Shown here piece by piece: positions 1-9,330 of a DNA stretch of 64,000 bases (position 1 is the stretch's first letter; each line of letters starts with the position of its first letter). Origin of the DNA: Olsenella sp. kh2p3 (GTDB lineage: Bacteria; Actinomycetota; Coriobacteriia; Coriobacteriales; Atopobiaceae). The notes beneath the pieces are model-generated. The model worked only from the letters and a program-made list of their open reading frames with translations. It did not search any database and was not told where the DNA came from. A program made the position numbers and the translations under genes. Where the stretch lies: positions 62,001 to 126,000 of the forward strand of contig FPKD01000001.1 of the NCBI GenBank assembly GCA_900119625.1. Direction: 5' to 3'.

Positions 1-968
1 ATGAGCGCATCAAAGTCGGCGGCGGCACCGGGCTCGAAGAGCGTGCGATCGACGCGACCCTTTGCCACGTCGTCCGCCATCTCGCAGGAGATACGCTCCA
101 CAAACTGAGGGCGCAAGCTTTCATCAAGCCGGTCGTAGTTCCAGAGGTAGCTATCGAGCTTCATGCGCTCGAGGATGCCCGTAAGGTGCGTGGCCTCCGC
201 ACCCGAGAAGTGCTCATCCACAAACTCGGCCATAGACTGGTACTCGTCACATACGCAGAAGGCCTTAGCGCTCGACTTCACAGACGAGGCCTCGTTGTCT
301 TGGCGGTAGCACAGCACGCAGTCGGCAATGAAGGTCGCACGCTCGGCAGCCGCCCACACCTTGAAGTTGAAGCCGGCATCCTGGTACGAGGCACCAGGCG
401 TCTCAAGAAAGCGAATGCCGTTCTCCTCCAGGAAAGAGCGACGGTAGACGCCCGACCAGATGGACGGCTTGCGGAAGAAGATCGCCATGTCGTCATCCCT
501 GCGCGGGCAGATGGTCCTCCCTACCAGCGGCGCATCGACAACCGAGAAGGGCACGCGACGCTCGCTGGGGCTTGACCAGTACAGCCAGAAATTGCCCTTC
601 GCAACGTCTGCGTCCGCGGCCTCGGCGGCAAAGACGAGAAGCTCAAGCGCCTGCGGGTCAAAGAAGTCATCGGACTCGAGAATGGCAACATAACGACCGC
701 GCGCACGGTCGAGGCCCATGTTCATAGAGGCCCCGTAGCCGGAGTTCTCCTTGCTCACCAGGGAAAAGCGCTCGTCCCTGTCGACAAACCCACGCACGAT
801 GTTGGCCGAGGCGTCCGTGGAGCCGTCGTCCACGCAGATGGCCTCGAAGTCGTCGAAGGTCTGGGCAACAAGGGACGAGAGGCACTTCTCGAGGAAGCGC
901 GCGGCATTGTAGATGGGCACGATGACAGAGACGGCCGGCGTCGCGTCCAGGCTCACTGCGCCGCTCAC
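1..968 (-). CDS. GT2 family glycosyltransferase (C-terminus beyond window)
   Basis: This GT-A fold glycosyltransferase probably transfers an activated sugar during surface polysaccharide synthesis at the cytoplasmic face of the membrane. The reading frame is open from a GTG at 968 to the window edge. Its N-terminus reads SVIVPIYNAARFLEKCLSSL, then a VDDGSTD motif and an ILESDDF motif, the standard nucleotide-sugar and metal-binding signatures of GT2. The GTG overlaps the stop of the upstream gene by four bases (GTGA), which suggests translational coupling. It closely resembles that upstream gene (SGYG-SMN and RGRYVAILESDDF versus RGKYVAILESDDF), so the pair probably arose by tandem duplication. 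Acceptor and donor cannot be read from sequence. The 3' end lies outside the window. Confidence 0.85.
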   Translation of the reverse strand, partial: MSGAVSLDATPAVSVIVPIYNAARFLEKCLSSLVAQTFDDFEAICVDDGSTDASANIVRGFVDRDERFSLVSKENSGYGASMNMGLDRARGRYVAILESDDFFDPQALELLVFAAEAADADVAKGNFWLYWSSPSERRVPFSVVDAPLVGRTICPRRDDDMAIFFRKPSIWSGVYRRSFLEENGIRFLETPGASYQDAGFNFKVWAAAERATFIADCVLCYRQDNEASSVKSSAKAFCVCDEYQSMAEFVDEHFSGAEATHLTGILERMKLDSYLWNYDRLDESLRPQFVERISCEMADDVAKGRVDRTLFEPGAAADFDAL

Positions 969-2116
969 TTGGATGCCTTGTCACGCAGGACTCGCAGGAG
1001 GTAGCGAGGTCCGCCGGCCTCCCAGTAGGTGCGCACGGTCTGCGCGCGGTCGGGGCTCGTCTCGCTTGCAAAGTGCGCCGCAAAGTAGGCGGGCTCGTTC
1101 ATGATGTCCGCCACCTCATCTATCTCCCAGGGCTCGAAGTAGCGGAAGCGATCCTGGTCGTCATCCGAGGGCCGCAGCGTGCCATCGAAGTAGCCGCGCG
1201 AAATGGCACCGCGCTCCACCTCTTCGCGCATTTCTACAGAGAAGCGCTCGAGGAAGGTGGGACGAAGGTCCGGCGTAAGGCGGCCGTAGTTCCAACGGTA
1301 GTTGAGGAACTTCACGTGCGCGCGAATGGGGTCGAGGGCGGCCTTGAGGTCGGGGCGGTCCTCATCAAGGAAACGGCGCATCTCGGCGTGCTCGTCGCAG
1401 GTGCAGAAGACCTTGCCCTTGGAGTTGACCGAGGACTTCTCGTTGTCCTGTCGATAGTGGACAAAGGCGCGACCGGAGTAGGCAATGCGATGCGCGCACG
1501 CAAGCACCTTGAAGGTGAAGCTGGAGTCCTGATAGGAGGCACCGGGCGTGGGAAGGAAGCGAATGTGGTTCTCCTCTAGGAAGCCCCTCAGGTAGAGGGC
1601 GCTCCAGATGGACGCCTTTGACCAGAAGACCTCTGGGTAGTCCACGGGCGCATGGGGGCCCATCTCGATCATCTCGGGAGATGCAAGCGGGAAGTAGAGA
1701 TTGTGGCGGAAGGAGTGATTTTCGGTGGGCTTGGACCAATAGAGCCAGAAGTTGCACTTGAAGACCTCGAGCGAGGCGCGCTCGGCCTGCTCGACCATGT
1801 ACTCAAGGCCGTCAGGCTCCATGAAGTCATCGGACTCAAGGATGGCCACGTACTTGCCACGGGCGGCGTCAAGGCCACGGTTCATGGAGTCGCCGTAGCC
1901 GCTGTTCTCCTTGTCCACCAGGTGGAAGCGAGGGTCGCGATTCATGAAGGAGCGGATGATCGCGGGCGAAGAGTCGGTGGAGCCATCGTTAATGCAGATA
2001 ACCTCAATGTCCTTAAGGGTCTGGGCGGCAAGAGACGAGAGGCACTGCTCGAGGTAGGTCTCGACGTTGTAGATGGGGACCAGCACCGAGACGAGGGGCT
2101 GATGGATGTCGCTCAC
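965..2116 (-). CDS. GT2 family glycosyltransferase
   Basis: This 383-residue glycosyltransferase has an N-terminal GT2 catalytic domain: SVLVPIYNVETYLEQCLSSL at about residues 9-28, INDGSTDSS at about 41-49 and AILESDDF with the DxD-like metal site near residue 90. The C-terminal 200 residues are rich in Trp, Tyr and Arg, as in Coriobacteriia and Lactobacillales enzymes that build capsule or rhamnan-type polymers. No membrane segment is seen, so it is probably peripheral and cytoplasmic. It lies 23 bases after an acyltransferase gene and overlaps the next glycosyltransferase by four bases, so the four minus-strand genes look like one surface-glycan operon. The sugar specificity is not predictable. 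Confidence 0.88.
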   Translation of the reverse strand: MSDIHQPLVSVLVPIYNVETYLEQCLSSLAAQTLKDIEVICINDGSTDSSPAIIRSFMNRDPRFHLVDKENSGYGDSMNRGLDAARGKYVAILESDDFMEPDGLEYMVEQAERASLEVFKCNFWLYWSKPTENHSFRHNLYFPLASPEMIEMGPHAPVDYPEVFWSKASIWSALYLRGFLEENHIRFLPTPGASYQDSSFTFKVLACAHRIAYSGRAFVHYRQDNEKSSVNSKGKVFCTCDEHAEMRRFLDEDRPDLKAALDPIRAHVKFLNYRWNYGRLTPDLRPTFLERFSVEMREEVERGAISRGYFDGTLRPSDDDQDRFRYFEPWEIDEVADIMNEPAYFAAHFASETSPDRAQTVRTYWEAGGPRYLLRVLRDKASK

Positions 2117-2139
2117 GATAAACCTCCGAAAGTCTTACG

Positions 2140-3243
2140 TTACGCATCCCCGCGAGCGCGGAAACGACTGACGATCCTGTCGAGAAGGGCCTGGCAGGGC
2201 TTCACGAGAACCGTGTCGAGAACCACGGCAACCCCAAGGGACAGAAGGACCACCAAGACAATCACAAGAGGATAGAACGCTAAAGAGACCATACCGCAGC
2301 CTCCTGGGATGCGGTGTGCAATGGGCATCAAAACCATCAGGTGAACCAAATACACCGTGAATGAGTGACGCGCCACGAAGGAGATGACCGAACCGAGGCG
2401 CCCGTCGAGGGAGCCGCGCGCGGCAAGGCGCCTGCCCAAAGAGAGAAGACCAATGTAGATGCCAAATGAAAGCAGCATATAGAGGGGAGAGTTGTCAAAG
2501 GCTCCGGTGCGCCATCCCTGGAGTACCAGATAGGTCGTCGCTATCCACGAGAGCGGGGCCACAACCGCCAGCGCCCTCCGGGCACGTCTGCCAGAGAGAA
2601 GCTCCTCGATGCTGGGACCAAGACAGAACGGAAAGACAAAGCCCGAGAAGAGGAAGTCCCAGGAGAAGTCAACGCCCGCGTTGTTGCAGACAAAGAGCAC
2701 CGCAAACCAGGCAAGTCCAATGCCCAGGAACGCCTTGGCGCGCTTGGGAGATAGGTGTGCGAACGCAGGAGCGAGGAAGGGGGCCGCAAGCAGCAGCTTG
2801 GCAAGCGAGAAGATAAACCAGTACTCGATGCCAGAGTACTGTCCCAGGCTCCCACGAACGAAGTAGCCCACCACGTGGCGCAGCGAGACCGGGTCTGCAC
2901 GCAGGTCGTAAAGGGCGCGGACAAAGAAGATCACCAGCGCCGGGAGAATAACGCCACGGAACTTCTTGAGGTAGAAGTCACCAAGCTTGCCCTCGGGAAC
3001 ATCGCGCAGGTTGAAGCGGCCAGAGAGCAGGAAGAAGAGGGCATTGGCGGTGAAGAACAGCGATTGGCCCGCCACCTCGGTAATCACACCGGCACGCACA
3101 GAGGTGTCCACCACCATGAGGGAGTGCACCGCCACCACAAAGACCATGGCGACGACGCGGACAAGGTCGTACTCGGGGAGGCGTCGCGATGACGCCTTGC
3201 CGGCAGCGGGAACAGCCGCAGCCGTGGTCTGAGATGCTGCCAC
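2140..3243 (-). CDS. acyltransferase 3 family membrane protein
   Basis: This is an integral membrane acyltransferase (OafA/WecH-like, Acyl_transf_3), predicted to O-acetylate or otherwise acylate a surface glycan. It has about ten hydrophobic segments. The N-terminal PEYDLVRVVAMVFVVAVHSL carries the conserved Arg and His of the family, and HSFTVYLVHLMVL near the C-terminus is also typical. I place the start at a GTG at 3243, one base after the stop of the upstream membrane-protein gene. The open frame runs further back, but only as a shadow of that gene. Length from this start is 367 residues, normal for the family. It belongs to the glycan operon with the flanking genes. Confidence 0.85.
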   Translation of the reverse strand: MAASQTTAAAVPAAGKASSRRLPEYDLVRVVAMVFVVAVHSLMVVDTSVRAGVITEVAGQSLFFTANALFFLLSGRFNLRDVPEGKLGDFYLKKFRGVILPALVIFFVRALYDLRADPVSLRHVVGYFVRGSLGQYSGIEYWFIFSLAKLLLAAPFLAPAFAHLSPKRAKAFLGIGLAWFAVLFVCNNAGVDFSWDFLFSGFVFPFCLGPSIEELLSGRRARRALAVVAPLSWIATTYLVLQGWRTGAFDNSPLYMLLSFGIYIGLLSLGRRLAARGSLDGRLGSVISFVARHSFTVYLVHLMVLMPIAHRIPGGCGMVSLAFYPLVIVLVVLLSLGVAVVLDTVLVKPCQALLDRIVSRFRARGDA

Positions 3244-3244
3244 A

Positions 3245-5293
3245 CTAGTCCCCAATCTTGTACAGGCGCATGTCGCCGCGGGCGAGAACAACCGTGAATC
3301 CGGGGGTATCGTCCGTAATGTCCTCGATTCCGTTCCACTGCTCGTAGTAATACGACCAGAGGCGCGGGCGATCGTTTCCCTGCCCTTGGTCAAGTACGAG
3401 CACGTACGTAGCGCCAATCGACGAGACTGCATCGCGAACGTCCTGCCGCGTGGCGTATTCGCTGAGGTGATGGCGAATGAGGAGACTCTCCTCGGTCTCG
3501 TTGGGAGTGCCGTCGAAGAACGCAAATGCGTGGTAGTAGATCTTCGCATCGAGGAGCGGATAGAGGAAGGCGCTGCCATCGTTTGGCTCGTTTATCACCA
3601 GGGAGCCCTCTGGGATCATCGCAAGTGCCTCTTTGGAGAATTCCATCTCGCCTGCGTCGAGAAGAACATTGTCAAGGCCACTCTGACCTTCAACAGTTGC
3701 CCCAAGGCTTGCGAAAGCAGTAGGACCCTCGGTAGAGGCAACGGGGAGATACGAGGGGAAGGTCACAACAAGGCCGGCGGCAACCGCCACTGTCAGAGGG
3801 ACGGCAGAGCGTTTGGTACGTCCAAGCACATTTGCCAGCTTCTCGCCCAGCCACGAGAGACCAAGGGCTGCAAGCGGAATTGCCGCAAGGCAGAGATTTG
3901 CCGCAATGCGATGCGGATCTGCATACCAGAACCCGCAGGTAACGCGCTTGAGCGTGCCTTCCGTCGCCACATCTATCACAAAGCACGCTGCAATGAATGC
4001 CCAGGAGACCGAAAGCCACCAGTAATCACGCGAACGGTCTAGCATGGCGCAGACAACGCCCACAATCACTATGGCCGCAAGCACCCACTGAGCCGGATGG
4101 CCGTTCATGCCCAGCGAAAGGGCGGCAAGCCCTCCTCCGCGAAGCCCTAGGGTAGCTGGCCAGTTAAAGGTCACAACCTTGTGGAGCATGGGGAGCTTGT
4201 AGCAGCCAATCCAAATGCATCCAACGGCAAAAAACGCCAGGACGCCCGCAACCAGTGGCGAGGGTGCACGCCGTCCCGCCTCGCGCGCATCTTTCGCAGC
4301 CCTCATGGCTGCCCACACAAGATACGCCGCAAGCAGCGCCGCCATCGTGAAGACGCCGTTTGGCTGGGCAAATGCCTCGGCTATGCAGGCAGCAAAAAAG
4401 ACGAGGAGCATACGCACGCGCACGCCTTTCTCGCTGGCAGGACGCATGAGGGCAACAAATGCGCCAACGCCAAGCGGTACCAGGGCGTTTGTGAGCAGAT
4501 TGGGGTAGAGCGGCCCCCAGGTGAGAAAGTCCCACGGATAGCAGGCAAAGGCAGGGGCGACGAAGGCGCCGGCAACAACAACGGAGTCCTTCCCCGGAAA
4601 GAGACGTCGCAGAAGGAAGAATACCGAGACAGGGAAAACCACGCCCGCCAGCGTAGCGTTGACCACGTTCACGGAAAGGGTCACAGGCACAGAGAAGGTC
4701 TGGGCGACAAGGGCGCACAGGTCATGCCAGGCGCTGGGATAGAACCCGCCCTGCGAGACCATGGGCATTGCCTCTCCAGGGACGTAGTAGAAACTCGAGA
4801 ATGACGAAAAGTTGCCAGTGGAGAGATAGGTCCTTATAGCGGCAAGGTGAAAGCCGTTGTCGTAGGACTGGAGGAAGGCCTGCGGATCTCCCAGATTGCG
4901 GACAAACACCAGGCAGCATATGCTTCCACCCAAAACGCCGTAGGCAACGAGGACGCTCCAGGCAGAAACGCTGCGGCCACAGACCAAAAGGCGGCCCGTC
5001 TCGGATAACGTCTGCCCTTTGACTTGTCCGGCCGCCTTCCGCCTGCGCACCGCGGCGACCGCATAGGCAATCACTCCAAACGCGAGTGCCGGCACAACAA
5101 GCGTGAGGAGCGAAGCCGAGAGGCCAATGTGCGGCAGAATCACTGCATTCAGCGAGATAAGAGCCACTCCGTAGATGGGGGCGCAGGCAACAGCATCCTC
5201 AAGGCGAAGTCCCAGGGCGCAAAACGCAAACGCACCCGGCAGATAGAGGATAGCCACCATTAACAAGCATGCAAGGAAGAACAAGGGCCACAT
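3245..5293 (-). CDS. polytopic membrane protein, DUF6541-type
   Basis: This 682-residue protein has about 14 hydrophobic segments spread over the first 500 residues. A soluble C-terminal region carries the motifs LVINEPNDGSAFLYPLLD and DITDDTPGFTVVLARGDMRL. This layout (multi-TM core plus extracytoplasmic tail) resembles GT-C-like lipid-linked sugar transferases. I recognise it as the actinobacterial family annotated DUF6541, whose biochemistry is unknown to me. It is the first gene of the minus-strand glycan operon. It is divergent from a clear paralogue at 5486, sharing TDDTPGF and the YPSxWHxLCA segment. A role in surface polymer assembly is inferred from context only. Confidence 0.8.
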   Translation of the reverse strand: MWPLFFLACLLMVAILYLPGAFAFCALGLRLEDAVACAPIYGVALISLNAVILPHIGLSASLLTLVVPALAFGVIAYAVAAVRRRKAAGQVKGQTLSETGRLLVCGRSVSAWSVLVAYGVLGGSICCLVFVRNLGDPQAFLQSYDNGFHLAAIRTYLSTGNFSSFSSFYYVPGEAMPMVSQGGFYPSAWHDLCALVAQTFSVPVTLSVNVVNATLAGVVFPVSVFFLLRRLFPGKDSVVVAGAFVAPAFACYPWDFLTWGPLYPNLLTNALVPLGVGAFVALMRPASEKGVRVRMLLVFFAACIAEAFAQPNGVFTMAALLAAYLVWAAMRAAKDAREAGRRAPSPLVAGVLAFFAVGCIWIGCYKLPMLHKVVTFNWPATLGLRGGGLAALSLGMNGHPAQWVLAAIVIVGVVCAMLDRSRDYWWLSVSWAFIAACFVIDVATEGTLKRVTCGFWYADPHRIAANLCLAAIPLAALGLSWLGEKLANVLGRTKRSAVPLTVAVAAGLVVTFPSYLPVASTEGPTAFASLGATVEGQSGLDNVLLDAGEMEFSKEALAMIPEGSLVINEPNDGSAFLYPLLDAKIYYHAFAFFDGTPNETEESLLIRHHLSEYATRQDVRDAVSSIGATYVLVLDQGQGNDRPRLWSYYYEQWNGIEDITDDTPGFTVVLARGDMRLYKIGD

Positions 5294-5485
5294 GAGGGCG
5301 CCGCTCCCATCCCCTCCTCGTGGGAGGACAACAAAAGGGGCGGGCGGTATGCCAGCCCAGCAGGTAGTCTATCATGCACCACGTTATTGCGTTCCGTATG
5401 CATCCTCATGGACTACGATGGGAGGGTTGAACTCGCGGGACATCCCGCGCGCGTCCACCCTCGAGCGAAGCGGACAAAACAGGAT

Positions 5486-7528
5486 ATGTGGCTCTCCTTC
5501 TACCTCACGGTGTTTGTGACACTGCTCTTCCTGGACGTGCCAGGGTACCTGCTTGGCCGCACCTTGGGACTCCCCCGCATGACGGCCCTTCTCGCCGCAG
5601 CACCGCTTGGCATGGCGGTCATATGCGTTATGGGCCAGGTACTTTCCATGGCAAAGGTCCCGGCAACGCCAGCCATGATGGTGGGGCTGCCCTCCGCACT
5701 GCTGCTTGTGGCAACACTTCTCCGCAACCGCTTCTTCCCCGGGGCACGTGACGGCGCACCAGCCGTGCACCCCGCCCTCGTAGCCCTTTTCCTTGTGGCA
5801 GGACTAGCCGCAGGCTACGTCTTTCTCGCGGGGATACTCCCCTCCCCCAACGCCTTTCACCAGGATTACGACTCGGTGCACCACATCAATTCCATCCGCG
5901 CGATGATGGACTCGCTCTCGATGTCGCCGCTCGACGGCAGTTCCTACTCCACGGAGTCCGACGCACTTGTGGCCGTTCAGCCAACCGGCTACTACCCTTC
6001 GGGCTGGCACGTGCTGTGCGCTACCGTTGCCCTTACCACCAATGTGAGCGTGACCAGCACGATAAACGCGGTGAACCTTGCCCTTATGGCCGTGGTCTAC
6101 CCGCTCTCCATGCTGCTTCTCCTTTCGACCATCTTCCCGGGGCGCACGCGCGTGGTGGCCCTTGGGACCGCCGCGTCGCTTACGCTCACCATCTTCCCCT
6201 GGGGCATCTGCAACTGGGGGCCCGTCTACCCCAACATTGCCGCGTTTGCCATGCTGCCCGCCCTCTGCACCCTCTTTATGCGTGCCTTTATGCAGGGCGG
6301 CAGCCGCCGCGCGGCAGCGAGCCACCTCGCCGCCTGGTTTCTTGCAACCTGTGGCGCGGTGCTTCTCCACCCCAATGTGGTCTTCTCGATAGCAGTCTTC
6401 CTGGCACCGTGGATTGTTGCCCAGCTTGGCAGCTCCAGCCTCCGCATAAGGCTTGGCTCGCGGGCAACCATTGGACCGCGTGCGCTCGCCACGCTCTTTG
6501 CCGTCTTCTTCGTAATCGTCTGGGTTGGCGCCACAAAGATCCCCGCCTTCGCCGACCTCGTGAGCTACCACTGGGACTCGTTCGCCGAGGGCGACGGTGC
6601 CATAGCCAACGTCTTGCACCTGAGCTACATGCGTGGCATGTGGCCCGCGCCCGACGCCGAGCAGCTCTTTCCCGCGGCGATTCTGCTGGTAGGCGGGGTG
6701 CTTCTTATCTCTCGCCGAGACACGCGCTGGATTGTGGTGCCTTACGCCATTGCCGCCTACATGATGTACGTGGCCTGCTGCTCGACGGATGACGCCTTTA
6801 GGTCCGTCCTCATTGGGTACTGGTACTCGGACCCCTACCGTATTGGATCTTTGGCAACGATCTTCTCGGTGCCGCTCATCTCGTACGGGCTGGATGCCAC
6901 GGCCGAGGGTGCGTGCAGGCTCGTGCGCCTGACGACAGCGCGCAACTGGCGCGCGCTTCCAGCGGTCGCAGCGCTTGTCGTGGCTGCGGTCTACGTGCCG
7001 CTTGCGCTCTTCTACCCTGGCCAGGCCCGCAACGGCTTTAGCTACGAGAAGAGCAGCCCCTGGGCCACCTACGTAAGCTACGCCTACCGCGCCTACTCCC
7101 ACGACGCGCCGCTCACCTACCAGGAGACGGACTTCATGGAGAGCGTCCACCGCCTGGTGGGTGACGAGCTTGTCATCAACCAGCCCTTCGACGGCAGCGT
7201 CTTGGGGTATGGCGTCACGGGACTGCGCTGCTACTACCGCTACTACTCGGGTTACGGTTCGAGCAGCGAGACCTGGCAGAGTCGCGTGATTCGTCAGAGG
7301 CTCTACAACATTGCGGATGACCCGCAGGTGCAGCAGGCCGTGGAGTCCGTGGGGGCGCGCTACGTGCTGGTCATGAGCACCGACGAGCGCAACAACACCT
7401 TCGTGAAGGGCACCTACGACGCCGCCAAGTGGCGAGGCATCAACTACATTACCGACGACACGCCTGGCTTCGAGCTGGTCCTCGAGGAGAACGGCTACAA
7501 GCTCTACCGCATCACCGCAACGGAGTAG
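5486..7528 (+). CDS. polytopic membrane protein, DUF6541-type (paralogue)
   Basis: This paralogue of the divergent gene ends at a similar length (680 residues from the start chosen). Shared landmarks are QDYDSVHHINSIR, GYYPSGWHVLCA, SVTSTINAVNLALMAVVYPL, WYSDPYRIGSL, ELVINQPFDGSVLGYG and NYITDDTPGFELVLEENGYK. The open frame begins at 5387, but the first 33 residues are polar and unlike the paralogue. The ATG at 5486 gives MWLSFYLTVFV, matching the paralogue's MWPLFFLACLL, so I prefer it although its AGGA is close to the ATG. The 190 bases between the two divergent starts must hold both promoters. Function in envelope glycan assembly is inferred. Confidence 0.8.
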   Translation: MWLSFYLTVFVTLLFLDVPGYLLGRTLGLPRMTALLAAAPLGMAVICVMGQVLSMAKVPATPAMMVGLPSALLLVATLLRNRFFPGARDGAPAVHPALVALFLVAGLAAGYVFLAGILPSPNAFHQDYDSVHHINSIRAMMDSLSMSPLDGSSYSTESDALVAVQPTGYYPSGWHVLCATVALTTNVSVTSTINAVNLALMAVVYPLSMLLLLSTIFPGRTRVVALGTAASLTLTIFPWGICNWGPVYPNIAAFAMLPALCTLFMRAFMQGGSRRAAASHLAAWFLATCGAVLLHPNVVFSIAVFLAPWIVAQLGSSSLRIRLGSRATIGPRALATLFAVFFVIVWVGATKIPAFADLVSYHWDSFAEGDGAIANVLHLSYMRGMWPAPDAEQLFPAAILLVGGVLLISRRDTRWIVVPYAIAAYMMYVACCSTDDAFRSVLIGYWYSDPYRIGSLATIFSVPLISYGLDATAEGACRLVRLTTARNWRALPAVAALVVAAVYVPLALFYPGQARNGFSYEKSSPWATYVSYAYRAYSHDAPLTYQETDFMESVHRLVGDELVINQPFDGSVLGYGVTGLRCYYRYYSGYGSSSETWQSRVIRQRLYNIADDPQVQQAVESVGARYVLVMSTDERNNTFVKGTYDAAKWRGINYITDDTPGFELVLEENGYKLYRITATE

Positions 7529-7558
7529 CGCCGAACGCGAGAGCAATGAGACAAGGGA

Positions 7559-7589
7559 ATGAGACAAGGGGACAGTCCCTTTGTCTCAT
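7559..7589. repeat. ATGAGACAAGG hairpin repeat, copy 1
   Basis: Two 15-base arms (7559-7573 and 7575-7589) pair with a single G-T mismatch around one base. An extra half copy (ATGAGACAAGGG, 7546-7557) lies directly upstream. The ribokinase stop codon lies within the right arm. A related hairpin is at 17734-17770. Both sit at gene 3' ends, so this is either a REP-like dispersed element or a bidirectional terminator. Confidence 0.75.
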
Positions 7590-8497
7590 GCGAGAAGGCG
7601 CCTGACCTCCTCGAAGGTGGGAATCGAGCGCTGGGCGCCCGCGCGCGTGGTCGCGAGCGCGCCTGCCGCCGACGCCCACTTCATGGCATCGATGATGTCC
7701 ATGCCCTGCGAGAGCTGTGCCGCCAGAGCGCCGAGGTAGGTGTCACCGGCAGCCGTGGTGTCCACCGCGTCTGCCTCGAAGGGGTCTATGCGATACATGT
7801 CGTCTGCGATGAGAGCCACGGACCCCCTGGCCCCCAAGGTGATCACCGTGGTGGCCACGCCCCGTGCCGAGAAGGCCATGAGCGCGCGCATGCAGCCCGT
7901 CTCGGTGTCCGGCGAGATGTCCGTAAGCGCCTGGCACTCGGTCTCGTTGACGCAGAGAAGGTCGATGGACTGGTAGACGTCGGAGGGAAGCGCCGCGGCG
8001 GGAGCTGCGTTGAGGATGGTGTAGAGGCCCGACTCGCGGGCGTAGGCAATTGCGTCCATGGTGGTGTCCAGGTCGCACTCGAGCTGCGTGAGGAAGATGT
8101 CGCCCGGCTCGGCGACATCGTCGATGGCCGAGCAGACCACATCAGCGTGGGTCGTGGCGTTGGCGCCGGGGTCCACCACGATGCGGTTGTCGCCCTTTGC
8201 ACGAAGAATCGTCGCCGTGCCCGTGGGGACGTCCTTCAGGGCACGGACCCGCTCGCAGAGAACCCCCGCCTCCACGAGCGACTGCACGAGGCGGGTGCCA
8301 AAGACGTCCTTGCCCACGGCGCCCACCATGTGCGTGAGGGCGCCCATGCGTGCCGACGCCATGGCCTGGTTTGCGCCCTTGCCACCAGGGCTCGCGAGAA
8401 ACCCGCTGCCAATGATGGTCTCGCCCGCCTCGGGGACGCGGGGGCACCCAACCGAGAGGTCCATGTTGAGCGACCCAAAGACGATGACCTTCGACAT
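7586..8497 (-). CDS. rbsK: ribokinase, PfkB family
   Basis: This kinase should phosphorylate D-ribose to ribose 5-phosphate in the cytoplasm using ATP. It has 303 residues, the usual ribokinase length. The N-terminus reads VFGSLNMDLSVGCPRVPEAGE, with the sugar-contacting Asn and Asp. PfkB signature 1 is GGKGANQA at 38-45. PfkB signature 2 is DTTAAGDTYLGALA from 246, with the catalytic base Asp252. No ribose transporter or LacI regulator is adjacent, so its regulation is unclear. A related pentose or nucleoside kinase is possible, but GSLNMDL and the overall length favour ribokinase. It converges on the DUF6541-type gene across a hairpin repeat. Confidence 0.92.
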   Translation of the reverse strand: MSKVIVFGSLNMDLSVGCPRVPEAGETIIGSGFLASPGGKGANQAMASARMGALTHMVGAVGKDVFGTRLVQSLVEAGVLCERVRALKDVPTGTATILRAKGDNRIVVDPGANATTHADVVCSAIDDVAEPGDIFLTQLECDLDTTMDAIAYARESGLYTILNAAPAAALPSDVYQSIDLLCVNETECQALTDISPDTETGCMRALMAFSARGVATTVITLGARGSVALIADDMYRIDPFEADAVDTTAAGDTYLGALAAQLSQGMDIIDAMKWASAAGALATTRAGAQRSIPTFEEVRRLLA

Positions 8498-8550
8498 GCG
8501 TCCTCCATCCCTCGCGCCGCGCTGCGACCTGCTGGCCGCAAGACGGCGTC

Positions 8551-9330
8551 CTAGCTCTCCTGGACCTCTCCCGACATGAGTCGATGGTACATGACCTCAT
8601 TGGCTGCAAGCTCCTCGGTATCGTCGAGCGGCTCGAGCTCTGCGGTGCCGTACTTGCGCTCCATCGCGCGGGCAATGAGGTAGTCGGCCACGCCGGGGTT
8701 CTTGGGCAGGAGCGGACCGTGGACGTAGGTGCCCACCACGTTCTTGTAGAGCACGCCCTCGTAGCCGGAAACGCCATCGTTGCCGTGCCCGTAGAGAACC
8801 TTGCCCAGCGGCGTGACGCCCTCGCCGAGGTGGGTGCGGCCGGCGTGGTTCTCGTAGCCCACGATGGGCTGCGGCGAGATGGCGCTCTCGACCACGATGT
8901 TGCCAATGAGGCGCGGGTCACCGTGGTCGGTGTAGAGGTCGACGAGCGAGAGGCCCTCCACGCGCTCGTCTGCCATGAGGTAGCTCGAGCCCAGGAGCTG
9001 GTAGCCTCCGCACACGGCGGCGAGCACGCCGCCGTCCTCGACGAAGGCGCGTATCTCGGCCTGCTCTGCCAGGAGCTTGTCGCACACGATGCGCTGCTCG
9101 CGGTCTGACCCGCCACCGATGAAGGCGATGTCCACGCCCGAGAAGGACGGGGTGTCGTCCACATGGACCTCCATCACGTCTGGCGTGATGCCGCGCCACT
9201 CCATGCGACGCCGCAGGCACAGGATGTTGCCGGAGTCGCCGTAGAGGTTCAGGAGCTCGGGATAGAGGTGGGCGATGCGCAGCGTACGGCCACCCGTGGG
9301 TGTGGGGTTCTCGGTGACTCGGCTAGTCAT
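8551..9330 (-). CDS. gatD: lipid II isoglutaminyl synthase, glutaminase subunit GatD
   Basis: GatD supplies ammonia from glutamine to MurT, which amidates the D-Glu carboxylate of the lipid II stem peptide to D-isoglutamine. It is a class I (CobB/CobQ-type) amidotransferase. The nucleophile is Cys107 in AAVCGGYQLLG and the catalytic His is His204 in GTYVHGPLLPKNP. RIAHLYPELLNLYGDSGN is the usual N-terminus. The ATG at 9330 overlaps the murT stop by eight bases, a coupled murT-gatD pair as in other Gram-positives. A GTG at 9339 is an alternative start. The 259-residue length is typical. Confidence 0.93.
   Translation of the reverse strand: MTSRVTENPTPTGGRTLRIAHLYPELLNLYGDSGNILCLRRRMEWRGITPDVMEVHVDDTPSFSGVDIAFIGGGSDREQRIVCDKLLAEQAEIRAFVEDGGVLAAVCGGYQLLGSSYLMADERVEGLSLVDLYTDHGDPRLIGNIVVESAISPQPIVGYENHAGRTHLGEGVTPLGKVLYGHGNDGVSGYEGVLYKNVVGTYVHGPLLPKNPGVADYLIARAMERKYGTAELEPLDDTEELAANEVMYHRLMSGEVQES

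Noticed and set aside
5804..7567. Long minus-strand frame (587 codons) opposite the DUF6541-type gene
   Set aside because: It is the antisense shadow of a GC-rich gene; its composition is Arg/Gly/Val/His-rich without any family motif.
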